Assembly (NCBI GenBank): GCA_024276425.1
Contig: JAJRXF010000095.1
Location: forward strand, 20,207-84,206
DNA from: Actinomycetes bacterium
GTDB lineage: Bacteria; Actinomycetota; Acidimicrobiia; Acidimicrobiales; SZUA-35
Direction of reading: 5' to 3'
Length of the DNA stretch: 64,000 nucleotides
Shown here in pieces: positions 46,664 to 56,719 of the stretch. Below the pieces are notes generated by a model, which saw only the letters and a program-made list of their open reading frames with translations, was not told where the DNA came from and made no database searches. The stretch's first letter is position 1; each line of letters opens with the position of its first letter. Both the position numbers and the translations under genes were made by a program.

Positions 46664-47631
46664 GCCTACGTGGGCTTAGCCCCGCCCAGGTTCTGGCCCG
46701 CGCCCTCGAGGGCGACCGTCACGCAACCGGGAGGCTACTCACCTTGATCGAACGCGGTGGGGAAGGAGCAGACGAGGTTGCATCCCTCACCCATCCAATG
46801 GCAAAGGGGGCCCACGTCATCGGCATCACGGGTCCTCCAGGAGCAGGCAAGTCAACCTTGGTGGGCCAACTAATCAAGGAGGCCGTGCGCCATGGTGCTC
46901 GACCGGCTGTTCTCGCCGTCGACCCATCATCGCCACTGAGTGGGGGGGCCATCCTCGGTGACCGGATTCGGATGGATGATCCCGAATCAGATTGTTTTAT
47001 CCGCTCGATCGCGACCCGAGGTCACTCCGGGGGACTTGCCCTCGCGGTACCCGGTGTGGTTCGGGTCTTTGATGCCTGCGGCTTTGGCCCCATCATTATC
47101 GAAACCGTTGGTGTTGGTCAGGTCGAGGTCGATATCACCGCAGCGGCAGACACCACGGTGGTCGTCATGAATCCAGGTACTGGTGACGCCGTGCAGGCCA
47201 ACAAGGCCGGACTTCTTGAAGTGGCCGACATTTTCGTGGTGAACAAGGCCGACCGCCCGGGAGCAAACGAGGTCCGTGGCGACCTCCAAATCATGCTCGA
47301 CCTCAGTCACATGACCGGTCGCGAAGATCATTGGGGTCGACGACCTCCCGTCGTGATGCTCAAAAGTTTGGAAGGAACTGGCTTCGGTGAACTCTGGAAC
47401 GAGATACAAACGCATATCGAGTTCCTTGGCATCGGCTCAGAACGAGAACGGCGTCGACATCTCCGGCAACGAGCCGAAGTCGAAGCCCGGATTGAACAGA
47501 TTGTTCATCAAAGTGTGCAACAGGTTCTTGACTCCCAAGAGGGTGGGCGGGTCCTTGAGCGACTTCGGAAACTGCAGGATTCTCCGGCGAGCGCCGCCAA
47601 AGAACTCGCCCGTTTACTTCTGGGGTCCTGA
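46660..47631 (+). CDS. meaB: MeaB/ArgK-family GTPase chaperone of B12 mutase (GTG start)
   Basis: GITGPPGAGKSTLVGQLI, DPSSPLSGGAILGDRIRM, RSIATRGHSGGLA, IIIETVGVGQVEVDI, VNKADRPGA. Confidence 0.95.
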   Translation: MSLRGLSPAQVLARALEGDRHATGRLLTLIERGGEGADEVASLTHPMAKGAHVIGITGPPGAGKSTLVGQLIKEAVRHGARPAVLAVDPSSPLSGGAILGDRIRMDDPESDCFIRSIATRGHSGGLALAVPGVVRVFDACGFGPIIIETVGVGQVEVDITAAADTTVVVMNPGTGDAVQANKAGLLEVADIFVVNKADRPGANEVRGDLQIMLDLSHMTGREDHWGRRPPVVMLKSLEGTGFGELWNEIQTHIEFLGIGSERERRRHLRQRAEVEARIEQIVHQSVQQVLDSQEGGRVLERLRKLQDSPASAAKELARLLLGS

Positions 47632-47741
47632 TCTAAAATTCTCCGACCGGCGCGCGTTGTCCAGCAGGGCGGGAGACTAAGGTCTTCCTCGGCCAGAACA
47701 AGATCTGGACGGGCGACGTCATCAGGACGAAGGAAACCTCG

Positions 47742-48353
47742 ATGTATCAGCCCTGTACGAGCGGACAACTTGGCCTGCCAGCGTCTCGTCAGCTTCGGCC
47801 AATCTTGGGCGGAACACTCCTTGTCTTGGCCAGCGTGGCACTGTCTGCCTGTGCCGAAATCACGAACTCAGGATCAACCGACGAGGTGCGTGGATTGAAT
47901 TTGATCGAGGACGTTCAGAACCAAGCTTCGATCGAGGAAATCTCACCAGAACCAACCACTCTTGGTAGTACTCAAACGGCGGAAGAGCAGAGCCAGCCAA
48001 CGACCCAGTCGATCTCGACAACTGGTTTGGTTGAGGGCTGGCCACAGGAGTATCCGCTGCCCAGTGGCGTCGAGATTACCCTGAGTTCGCGAACCGACAA
48101 CAACGGCGAAATCGACTTCTCCGCCAGCTTTGTCGGCTCGTTGTCCTTTGAGGAGACTGTCGGCCACTTTGCCGTCGTTACCGACGGTATCTATCCCGAA
48201 ACCGACGAACTGACTAGTGATCAAGGACAACGCAGCCTGGTACGGGTGTTCAGGGATTCGCCCAGCCGATTGTTAACCATTACAGTTGAGGAAACGGACG
48301 GCGGTTCGCGCGGTACAATCTCTATTGCCGGTTACTGGCAAGCGGGACAGTAG
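47742..48353 (+). CDS. Hypothetical lipoprotein, paralogue A
   Basis: ILGGTLLVLASVALSACAE lipobox; C-terminal domain EGWPQEYPLPSGVEI... also present in the next gene. Confidence 0.75.
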   Translation: MYQPCTSGQLGLPASRQLRPILGGTLLVLASVALSACAEITNSGSTDEVRGLNLIEDVQNQASIEEISPEPTTLGSTQTAEEQSQPTTQSISTTGLVEGWPQEYPLPSGVEITLSSRTDNNGEIDFSASFVGSLSFEETVGHFAVVTDGIYPETDELTSDQGQRSLVRVFRDSPSRLLTITVEETDGGSRGTISIAGYWQAGQ

Positions 48354-48426
48354 CGTCTGGAAGGGCTCACGCCAGGCCATGAGCCGCCGACCCAGACGTA
48401 ACCCGAACTGGTTGGAGGGAACCAAA

Positions 48427-49077
48427 ATGAGCAGAATAGTGATCGCTAGTGTTGCCGGATTTGTCGTACTGGTATCTGGCTGTGGCAAAATTATCGAAGC
48501 TGGAACCGAGCGAGTGACCGAAAAGGTCATTGAGTCTCAAACCGGTGGCGACGTTGACATCAATACCGATGACGGCTCCTTTACCATCACCGGTGAGGAC
48601 GGCGAGAAAATCGAACTCAACACTGATGAAGATGGCGCCACCCTGGAAATCACCGATGCGGAAGGCAAAACCATCGAGTACAACGCCAATGAAGACGACG
48701 GGTCCGTCGTTATCACGGGCGAAGACGGTGAACTCTTTACCAGCGGCTCCGAGTTGGTGGATGATTGGCCATCGGAATTCCCGATTCCTGGCGGGTTGAC
48801 CATCGTCCAAAGCGGCCGTTTCGTGGAGGGCGACAGGGTCGCATACACCGCCACCTTCGAAGCCGACAAGAGCTTTGATTCCATTTTGGAAGACTTTAAG
48901 TCTATGGCGGGTGGTGGCCAACCTGCCTCGGAGACAACCACCAATTCCGATGGGCAGCGAGTGGCCATTGTTGGCTACGAGCTTGATTCGGGAATCTTGC
49001 TCACGCTCTTTTTGACCCAAGACGATGCCGAAGAGACACTCATCGGTACAGTCTCGGTGACTAACTACCCTGGCTAG
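48427..49077 (+). CDS. Hypothetical lipoprotein, paralogue B, with acidic repeat
   Basis: MSRIVIASVAGFVVLVSGCGK lipobox; repeated D/E-rich GxDxxIxTDDGSFTITGEDGEKIEL units; C-terminal DDWPSEFPIPGGLTI... domain. Confidence 0.78.
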   Translation: MSRIVIASVAGFVVLVSGCGKIIEAGTERVTEKVIESQTGGDVDINTDDGSFTITGEDGEKIELNTDEDGATLEITDAEGKTIEYNANEDDGSVVITGEDGELFTSGSELVDDWPSEFPIPGGLTIVQSGRFVEGDRVAYTATFEADKSFDSILEDFKSMAGGGQPASETTTNSDGQRVAIVGYELDSGILLTLFLTQDDAEETLIGTVSVTNYPG

Positions 49078-49110
49078 ATTCTGCCCTGTTCATTGCTGGG
49101 ATGATGTGAC

Positions 49111-50838
49111 TTATTCCTGACGCCCTGACGTGTCAAGTGACCCATCTGGATTGACAACCACCCCATAGTCGTCTCGGGCCGATTCGACCGAGACGAGTTC
49201 ATCGGCAAGATCCTGGGCCACACGGCCTGCTGGCCGATCATGAGGGTGACCGAGGCCACCCCCGCCGGGCATCTCCAGAATCAGTCGATCATTAGCCGGA
49301 ATTGACTGTTGACCCTTGGCTTGCATGATGGCCCCAGACCCCAAGGAAACTTGGCCACGTTGCCCATCATGGCCACCGTGGCGGCCCCGTGGCGCCGTTT
49401 GCACTCGTTCGAACATGGCGAGCACATCAAAAGGTGCACCCCCATCGCCAGCCAACTCGATGATCTGACCCAAACCACCTCGGTACTTTCCTGCTCCGCC
49501 CGAATCCTCCCGCAGTTCCTTTCGCCAAAAAATCATGGGGACAATGGACTCGGTGGCCTCAACTGGTACCCCGCGGACGCCGCTGGGGAACCCGGTGGCA
49601 CTCAGCCCATCCTTCGTGGGGCGGGCCCCGGCCCCTCCACTGTTGAAATGGGTCATCTCAAACTCCGGGATCTCGCCCGCAAAAGACGACTCAGTCGACA
49701 CCGAAGGTCCACTTCGCAGTTGAATGTTCCACAACGAAGACGATCCCTCGGCCTGCACTCCCCCTTCGATCACCTGATCCAGGCACCCAAGAATGGTGTC
49801 GGGTAAGAGGTGCCCAATGATGTGTCTCGCCGCCACGGCGTAGGGTCGCGGCGCATTGAGAATGCAGCCAAGCGGAGCACTGAAAGTGAAGGGCTCGATC
49901 GAGCCGTGGTTGTTCGGTATTTCCGGGGCGACAACCGCCTTCATGCCATAGGTGGTGTAGGCCTTGGTGTAGTTCAGGACAACATTGATGCCATAGCTCG
50001 AAGCGGGCGAGGTTCCCTCATAGTCAACGTGAATGCTGTCCTTACCAATGGTCATGGCCGCCACGAGATGTACCGGCTGGTCATAACCATCCATTGTGAG
50101 CTCATTCCGATACGTTCCTGGTGCAAGCGCGCTGATTCGTTTCATGGTCGCCTGGCGAGAACTGTCGACGATGAAATCCGCCAGATCATCCAGTTCCGTG
50201 ATGGCGAACTCCTCCATCATTGCAATCAAGCGGGCCGCGGCAATGTCGTTGGCCGCGGCAAACGAATAGATGTCACCAATGACCTGGTTGGCTTCCCTCA
50301 CGTTCATCCGCACAATCTCCATCAACGTGTCGTTGACGTGTCCCCGCTCAAAAAGCCGAAGGATCGGAATGTTGAGGCCCTCTTCATACACCTGGCGGCC
50401 ATCGGGGGTGAAGCCGCGCCCTCCAATATCAACAACGTGGCAGGTGTTTGCCACCATGGCCACCGCTTTCTCCTCAATAAACACCGGCGTTGCCACAGTG
50501 ATGTCGTGCTGATGCCCCGAAGCTAACCAGGGATCGTTGGTGATGAACACATCACCCGGCGCCATCTCGGCCATAGGGAACTTTTCGATGAAATGTACCA
50601 GGCAGGCCGCCAGTGAGTTGATGTGGCCCGGAGTGCCAGTGACGGCCTGGGCCAACATGCGACCCTGCCCGTCAAAGACCGCAGCCGCCAAGTCTCCAGC
50701 CTCTCGGACGCTGGTGGAAAAGGCGGTTCGAATCAGGGTTTGCGCCTGCTCTTCCACCACGGCGATAAGACGATTCCACATGATGTGACGGTGAATCGTC
50801 GCCAGTGCGTTCCCCATGCTCGGGTTACTATCACTCAT
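49111..50838 (-). CDS. Hydantoinase B / oxoprolinase subunit family
   Basis: SVREAGDLAAAVFDGQGRMLAQAVTGTPGHINSL...GDVFITNDPWLASGHQHDITVATPVF...GGAGKYRGGLGQ. Confidence 0.93.
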   Translation of the reverse strand: MSDSNPSMGNALATIHRHIMWNRLIAVVEEQAQTLIRTAFSTSVREAGDLAAAVFDGQGRMLAQAVTGTPGHINSLAACLVHFIEKFPMAEMAPGDVFITNDPWLASGHQHDITVATPVFIEEKAVAMVANTCHVVDIGGRGFTPDGRQVYEEGLNIPILRLFERGHVNDTLMEIVRMNVREANQVIGDIYSFAAANDIAAARLIAMMEEFAITELDDLADFIVDSSRQATMKRISALAPGTYRNELTMDGYDQPVHLVAAMTIGKDSIHVDYEGTSPASSYGINVVLNYTKAYTTYGMKAVVAPEIPNNHGSIEPFTFSAPLGCILNAPRPYAVAARHIIGHLLPDTILGCLDQVIEGGVQAEGSSSLWNIQLRSGPSVSTESSFAGEIPEFEMTHFNSGGAGARPTKDGLSATGFPSGVRGVPVEATESIVPMIFWRKELREDSGGAGKYRGGLGQIIELAGDGGAPFDVLAMFERVQTAPRGRHGGHDGQRGQVSLGSGAIMQAKGQQSIPANDRLILEMPGGGGLGHPHDRPAGRVAQDLADELVSVESARDDYGVVVNPDGSLDTSGRQE

Positions 50839-52985
50839 TGGGAACTCTCGAGGACTAGGTGGCCAAGTGGGTGCACGGTAGCGGAGTAACGAGACGTGAT
50901 GACCGTGGCGGTATCGGTCTCAACAACAACACAGGGGCCTTGGAGCACCGCACCGCTCTCAAGCTCAGCACGGTCATAGACCGGAGCCGAGACCGTTTCG
51001 CCGCTGGCCGAATCAACCAAGAGCCTGCTGGCCGTTGGGGCGGGGACACCCGAACTTAAAGATCCAAGATCTAGCTCGTTCAGCCCGACACCGCTGTCGT
51101 CTCCCTCCACCGCATCGGGTTCGGTGCTTATGACCAATACCCAGCTCAATATCTCGACGTCCAGATCGGGGATAGACCGCTCATACAGTCGGTTGTAGCT
51201 GTCGAGGAAAGCCTCACGAAGCACGCCAGGAGTGGAATCATCCAACCTAGTGGCTTCGATTTTGACCGGAAGTTCAACCCCAACCTCATGACCTTGGCCA
51301 ACGTAGCGCATATACGCCAACCGGGTCTCCACCAGCGGGCGACCAACCGCTCCGGGCTCGACCACGATGTGGGCCTCTCGCCGCATCTCCTCCAGCAACT
51401 CATTGCAGGCCAGTGCATTAAGATCACTCAGACGCTGATAGTAACTTCGGGTTACCTCATAGGCCACCGGCGCTCGCAAAAAACCAAGGGCCGAGCCAAC
51501 ACCGGCACCGGGAGGAATGATCACTCGGTCCATGTTTAGCTTCTCGCCAATGCGGGCGGCATGAAGCGGCGCGGCACCGCCAAAGGCAATGAGGGTCCTA
51601 GCCTCAATAGTCTCTCCGGACTCAATGGCATGAACTCGAGCCGCGTTGGCCATGTTCTCATCAACCATCTCCGACACTCCCAACGCCGAGGCACTGGCGT
51701 CAAGGTCAAGATGGCTTCCGACCGCACCAACCAGAGCAACCTCAGCCGCCGCTTGATCTAAGGTCATCGAGCCCCCGGCAAAATTCTGCGGATCAATTCG
51801 GCCCAACACGACATCGGCATCAGTCACGGTCGGCTCCCGACCGCCCCGACCATAGGCCGCTGGGCCAGGGTCAGATCCGGCACTGTGAGGACCAACAGCT
51901 ATGCGACCTAGCGCATCGACGCTGGCGATCGAACCTCCACCCGCCCCGATCTCGACCATCTCAATAACGGGAATCCGCAGCGGCAGGCCGCTGCCCTTCA
52001 TGAACCGATAAATCCGGGCTACTTCAAAACTACGGGAAGTCTGAGGCATTCCATCATCAATCAGACAAAGTTTCGCTGTCGTGCCACCCATGTCATAGGA
52101 CACAACCTCACTCAGATCGAGTTGACGAGCAATGTGACCAGCGAAGATCGCCCCACCAGCGGGACCAGACTCGACCAACCGGACCGGAAAACGGCGTGCG
52201 GTATCCAACGTGGTTATGCCGCCACCAGAGAGCATCAAAAACAAGGGACACGCCAAGCCGATCCGGCGAAGTTCGGCCTCCAGCCGAGTGAGATGTCGAG
52301 AGATGAGCGGCTGTACGTAGGCATTCGCACAGGTGGTTGAGATCCGCTCGTACTCTCGCATTTCGGGTGAGACTTCACTCGATATCGAGATCTCTACCTC
52401 AGCAAGTAGGGGGGCAAGGATCTCACGGGCACGACACTCATGGTCGTTGTTGATGTAACTATGCAGGAATCCGATGGCCACACTCTGAACCTCGGCCTGA
52501 CGAAAAATGTCAGCTGCACGACGAAGCGCACCCTCATCTAGCTCAACGAGAACCTCCCCCTTCACGTTGATTCTCTCGGGGATCGGGATCCGCAGCCGTC
52601 GAGGAACGAGTGGTTCGGGAAGATCGATGTTGAGGTCGTACTGCTCATATCGGCTCTCATTGCGAATGGCCAAAGTGTCGCGAAAGCCCTCCGTCGTCAC
52701 CAGACCAACCGGGGCCCCCTTCCGCTCGATCAATAGGTTCGTAGCCAGGGTGGTTCCATACACCAGGGTGGTGACCTGAGTCGGCTCAATTCCGGCCGAT
52801 CGAAGGACCTCAGCGACGCCAAGAACAACGCCGCGATCGGGTGCATCATGCGTCGTGAGAGTCTTGGTGACCGTTGTTGTCCGCCCTGGTCCGCGACCCT
52901 GTTCAAGGGCAACGTCGGTGAAGGTTCCGCCAATATCAACCCCGATACGAACTTCGCGTATGTCCGCCGGCGTCACAACGGGCAT
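50835..52985 (-). CDS. Hydantoinase A / oxoprolinase N-terminal family
   Basis: RIGVDIGGTFTDVALE, VYGTTLATNLLIERKGAPVGLVTTEGFRD, SGPAGGAIFAGHIA, DMGGTTAKLCLIDDG. Confidence 0.95.
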   Translation of the reverse strand: MPVVTPADIREVRIGVDIGGTFTDVALEQGRGPGRTTTVTKTLTTHDAPDRGVVLGVAEVLRSAGIEPTQVTTLVYGTTLATNLLIERKGAPVGLVTTEGFRDTLAIRNESRYEQYDLNIDLPEPLVPRRLRIPIPERINVKGEVLVELDEGALRRAADIFRQAEVQSVAIGFLHSYINNDHECRAREILAPLLAEVEISISSEVSPEMREYERISTTCANAYVQPLISRHLTRLEAELRRIGLACPLFLMLSGGGITTLDTARRFPVRLVESGPAGGAIFAGHIARQLDLSEVVSYDMGGTTAKLCLIDDGMPQTSRSFEVARIYRFMKGSGLPLRIPVIEMVEIGAGGGSIASVDALGRIAVGPHSAGSDPGPAAYGRGGREPTVTDADVVLGRIDPQNFAGGSMTLDQAAAEVALVGAVGSHLDLDASASALGVSEMVDENMANAARVHAIESGETIEARTLIAFGGAAPLHAARIGEKLNMDRVIIPPGAGVGSALGFLRAPVAYEVTRSYYQRLSDLNALACNELLEEMRREAHIVVEPGAVGRPLVETRLAYMRYVGQGHEVGVELPVKIEATRLDDSTPGVLREAFLDSYNRLYERSIPDLDVEILSWVLVISTEPDAVEGDDSGVGLNELDLGSLSSGVPAPTASRLLVDSASGETVSAPVYDRAELESGAVLQGPCVVVETDTATVITSRYSATVHPLGHLVLESSQ

Positions 52986-53015
52986 CCTTGGATAGTCATC
53001 AACGTTCCCTGCTCA

Positions 53016-53915
53016 CTAGTGTTGCTCGTCAGTGTTGCTCGTCAGTGCCCGCATCACCACCTTGTGTACCGGTCGGGCAGTCGAAGAAGAGCGGGCAATA
53101 ACCAGAATCTCGCGACAAATTGGTTCGCCAGCCACCTCGCGGATCACCACCCCTTCGGGTGGAGGGTCAGCGGAGAATGGGGGATGCAATGCGACTCCGA
53201 AACCATCAGCCACATAACGCTGCATCAGGAAGATGTCATCGGTTTCCCAGCGGACTCGGGGCTCGAAACCCGCCGTAGTGCAAGCCGCCCTGACCGCCCC
53301 TGCATAGGAAGTAAAAGCAGGCGAGCTAATCCAGTTGGCGTCGGCCAACTCGCCAAGTTCGACTGGTCCGGCAGGCAACTTCATGGTTGAGGGTACAAAA
53401 AGCTGCATTGCGTCACGCCCGAGCGAGGTGGCTTGCAGCCCGTCCGGAATGGTCCAAGGCTGTCCGTCGAATACCTCGATCACTGCTAGGTCGACCGCAT
53501 GACTCTGGAGTTGGCGAAGGCTTGTGAGCGGGTCCTGGTCAATAACAGAAAGCTCAAGCTTTGGATGTTCATTCTGGAGCGCAAGAATGGCATGGCGAAC
53601 CAGAGATAGGGCTGCGGTTGGAATCGAGGAGATACGGAACCGCCCAGTCGTGTCGGCTCCGGCCTCCTCAGCTACCGCTTTGGCCGCCTCAAGGGTGGCG
53701 ACAAGCTCACCTCCTAGCTGGGCTAGCCGGAACCCAAGGTCGGTCAGCACAACCCCTCGCCCCTCGGCTTGAAGAAGATCAGCTCCAACGGCTCCCTCGA
53801 GCACTCCGAGTTGCTGAGAAACTGCCGAGGGGGTGACTCCCAGTCGCTGTGCGGCCGCCGCCAGCGTGCCGACTTGAGAAACTAACCAAAGAGTTCGGAG
53901 CCGCTCGAAGTTCAT
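53016..53915 (-). CDS. LysR-family transcriptional regulator
   Basis: MNFERLRTLWLVSQVGTLAAAAQRLGVTPSAVSQQLGVLEGAVGADLLQAEGRGVVLT. Confidence 0.93.
   Translation of the reverse strand: MNFERLRTLWLVSQVGTLAAAAQRLGVTPSAVSQQLGVLEGAVGADLLQAEGRGVVLTDLGFRLAQLGGELVATLEAAKAVAEEAGADTTGRFRISSIPTAALSLVRHAILALQNEHPKLELSVIDQDPLTSLRQLQSHAVDLAVIEVFDGQPWTIPDGLQATSLGRDAMQLFVPSTMKLPAGPVELGELADANWISSPAFTSYAGAVRAACTTAGFEPRVRWETDDIFLMQRYVADGFGVALHPPFSADPPPEGVVIREVAGEPICREILVIARSSSTARPVHKVVMRALTSNTDEQH
53020..53045. repeat. 2 x 13-bp tandem duplication at the 3' end of the LysR gene
   Basis: TGTTGCTCGTCAG repeated exactly twice; 13 bp is not a multiple of 3, so it alters the C-terminal frame. Confidence 0.95.
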
Positions 53916-53918
53916 GAA

Positions 53919-55109
53919 CTAGATAATGTTCGTCTCAACAACAGGTTCGCCAAGGAGAATCCGTTCGTATCCGAGTGGAGACAGATCAAGCGTCTGGTAT
54001 GAGCCATCGAAAATCAGTTCGCTCAGGCCACGACCAACCGCCGGAGCCTGCTGGAGTCCATGACCACTGAAGCCATTGCAGAAGAAGAAACCATTGATTG
54101 GGCTGGATCCAACCACCATATTGTGATCGAGGGTGTTGTAGGCGTAGTGGCCTCCCCATGATGACGTCACACGGATCTCATCGAACTGCGGAATCCGCTT
54201 GGCTAGCGCGGGCCAGATCTTGTCTTCAAACTCTTCGTTGCGGGCGCGGGTGTCCTCTGGGTCGACGGCAACGTCAGACTGGGGCTCAGTTCCGCTGAGA
54301 AACTGTTTGCCCTCACGCCGGACGTGGACTCCGCTGGTATCGATGGTCAGGGGAAAGATCTGGTCGATCGACGTACGGCATTCGAACACGAAACTCGTTC
54401 TGATGCGAGCCTCGACTGGAATCTGAAGTCCAACCATTTGAGCTACCTGGTTGGCCCGGACGCCCGCACAATTTACAACTTGAGAACAAGGCAAGACAGC
54501 TCCCGAAGCCAAACTTACCGACGATATCGAACCTTGGGTTAGCCCGATCCCGATCACCCGATCAGTCCCATAGGTAACTCCATTGGCCCGTGCCCGCTGC
54601 TTGAACCCACTCATGAATGCCCAAGGGTCAAACGTTCCTTCTCTCGACCCCAAGCTGGCTGCTACAAGACCATCGAGGTTGAGGTACGGAAAACGTCCGG
54701 CCAGTTCATCGATCTCGAGAAGTTCGACACTCGCACCACAAGAGCGTTGCACCGCATGACTCTGGCGGAACCCTTCAAGTCGATCTTCGTCGATAAGAAA
54801 GAGGTAGCCGGTGTCGACAAAACCAAGTTCTGGCGATTGGCCATCCACCTCAACCCACTCGTGCCAGTTCTCGATGACCTCCAGACCAAACTGGGAGACC
54901 AGCACATTGAGCGGGGTGGAGAACTGCTGTCGAATACTGCCACCTGACAAGGGAGTGGAGGCCTTCTCATAGGTCGGGTCGGCTTCAATGACCAAGACCG
55001 AATGGTCCACATTTTCCCTCCGGGCTCGCTCAGAAAGAAAGTAGGCCAGAGAGCTTCCCATCACGGCTCCACCAATGACGATGGTGTCGTAGTGAGCAGA
55101 TCTGGTCAC
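53919..55109 (-). CDS. FAD-dependent oxidoreductase (DAO family, sarcosine oxidase/FOXRED1-like)
   Basis: DTIVIGGAVMGSSLAYFL, GGSIRQQFS, VVNCAGVRANQVAQMVG, FFFCNGFSGHGLQQAPAVGRGLSELI. Confidence 0.9.
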   Translation of the reverse strand: MTRSAHYDTIVIGGAVMGSSLAYFLSERARRENVDHSVLVIEADPTYEKASTPLSGGSIRQQFSTPLNVLVSQFGLEVIENWHEWVEVDGQSPELGFVDTGYLFLIDEDRLEGFRQSHAVQRSCGASVELLEIDELAGRFPYLNLDGLVAASLGSREGTFDPWAFMSGFKQRARANGVTYGTDRVIGIGLTQGSISSVSLASGAVLPCSQVVNCAGVRANQVAQMVGLQIPVEARIRTSFVFECRTSIDQIFPLTIDTSGVHVRREGKQFLSGTEPQSDVAVDPEDTRARNEEFEDKIWPALAKRIPQFDEIRVTSSWGGHYAYNTLDHNMVVGSSPINGFFFCNGFSGHGLQQAPAVGRGLSELIFDGSYQTLDLSPLGYERILLGEPVVETNII

Positions 55110-55924
55110 TCAAGCCTCCCGAGCTTCGGGAAGCCAGACGGAGGCATGATGTCAACTGTGGCCGAGCGCTGCTGAGCCAACATCCCACCATCGACCCGAA
55201 GCACTTCACCAGTGACATAGTCGGCATCGTCACTGGCCAAGAAGACGGCTGGGCCAGTCATGTCCGCGGGCTCCCCAATCCGTCCAAGAGGAACGTTCTG
55301 CCCTCGGTAGACTCGCTCATTCTGATCAAGATCAGTGGTATCAATCGAACCTGGTGTCAGAGCATTAACCCGAACGCCATAGGGGCCAAGGTCAAGAGCG
55401 AGTGCTCGGGTGAACGCCTCGATTCCCCCCTTTGAAGCGTCATAAGAGGTGAAGGATCGGTGAGCTCGTGTTGCACCCCCCGACGACATGTTGATGATCG
55501 AGCCTGCACCCGCCTCGACCATGATGTGAGCCGCTCGCTTACAGGTCAGGAAGGCCCCGGTCAGATTGACATCGATAATGCGACGCCACCACGCCTCGTC
55601 CGCCTCAAGAAAATGAAGCATGGGTGAAACAATTCCAGCATTGTTCACCAGGATGTCGACCTGACCGTACTCCGCCAGAGTCAGATCGAATACGGAATCA
55701 ACTTCGGTTCTGATAGAAACGTCGGCCTGAGCCGACTTTGCTGTATAACCCAGGGAGACCAGCGTTGTAGCTACGGCCTCCGCCGTGGCGCCATCGAGAT
55801 CGTTGATGACCACGCTGGCTCCTTCTGCCGCATACCTTTCGGCAATCGCTCGGCCGATGCCCCGGCCAGCACCGGTGACGATGGCAACCTTGCCATCCAG
55901 CCTCGGACCCTTCGCTTCGCTCAT
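55106..55924 (-). CDS. Short-chain dehydrogenase/reductase
   Basis: [68 protein letters not shown]. Confidence 0.95.
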   Translation of the reverse strand: MSEAKGPRLDGKVAIVTGAGRGIGRAIAERYAAEGASVVINDLDGATAEAVATTLVSLGYTAKSAQADVSIRTEVDSVFDLTLAEYGQVDILVNNAGIVSPMLHFLEADEAWWRRIIDVNLTGAFLTCKRAAHIMVEAGAGSIINMSSGGATRAHRSFTSYDASKGGIEAFTRALALDLGPYGVRVNALTPGSIDTTDLDQNERVYRGQNVPLGRIGEPADMTGPAVFLASDDADYVTGEVLRVDGGMLAQQRSATVDIMPPSGFPKLGRLE

Positions 55925-55974
55925 TGTGAACCTCCTGAAGGGCGCCTCACCGTGGGTGCCAAGACCGTTAAATA

Positions 55975-56706
55975 GTGATCCCGATTAATCTATCAAATCC
56001 AATTTCATTAGTCCATGTGATGAAAGGAGTACCACTTTCCATCACTGCTCTTCCCGTCCGTGACCTCTACCCGAGTAGAGTTCTAGCGATGAGTGCCGAG
56101 TTGACGCACGAACTGAACAACCTTCTGACCATCATCAGAAGCTCAGCCACCCTGCTTGGCCAAGGGTTGCCAACCGATGACCCAGGCCAGGAATATGTCA
56201 AAGCAATCACCGATGCGGTTAACCAAGCCGCCTTTCTCACCGCACAGTTGCCATCAGGCGCCGTTTCCGGTGCCAAGGATGCTCCACACCAACCATTCCC
56301 AACAGACTCCGGTGGAGGTGCAACCAATGGAGCAGAAACCGTCTTGCTGGTTGAGGACGAGCAGGATGTTCGCCAAGCCAGCGTCCAGGCCCTATCCCAT
56401 CTTGGCTACCGGCTACATAGCGCTCACCATCCCGAGGAGGCCTTGACCGTGGTCGAGAAGTTGGCTCAGAGAGACGAGACAATCGACCTGCTGATTACCG
56501 ATATCACCCTCCCAGGAATGTCTGGTTATACCTTGGCCCAGGAACTCCAAACCCGCCAACCCTCACTTGCTGTTCTGTACTTCAGTGGGCACAGCCGAGA
56601 GTCCCTGGCCGATGAACTGGTCAACGGACACTTTCTACCAAAGCCCTTTACCTTGGAGAACCTGGCCAAATCGGTCCGACGAGCACTCGACAAATCACCG
56701 GAATAG
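55975..56706 (+). CDS. DHp (HisKA-like)-REC protein lacking an HATPase domain
   Basis: H-box [23 protein letters not shown] followed after ~80 aa by receiver [20 protein letters not shown]...[17 protein letters not shown]...PKPFTLENL; no N/G1/G2 boxes between. Confidence 0.8.
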   Translation: MIPINLSNPISLVHVMKGVPLSITALPVRDLYPSRVLAMSAELTHELNNLLTIIRSSATLLGQGLPTDDPGQEYVKAITDAVNQAAFLTAQLPSGAVSGAKDAPHQPFPTDSGGGATNGAETVLLVEDEQDVRQASVQALSHLGYRLHSAHHPEEALTVVEKLAQRDETIDLLITDITLPGMSGYTLAQELQTRQPSLAVLYFSGHSRESLADELVNGHFLPKPFTLENLAKSVRRALDKSPE

Positions 56707-56719
56707 ACGGAGCCCGACA

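Noticed and set aside
49810-50526. 238-aa plus-strand ORF opposite hydantoinase B
   Set aside because: Antisense shadow ORF; the minus-strand gene is strongly supported.
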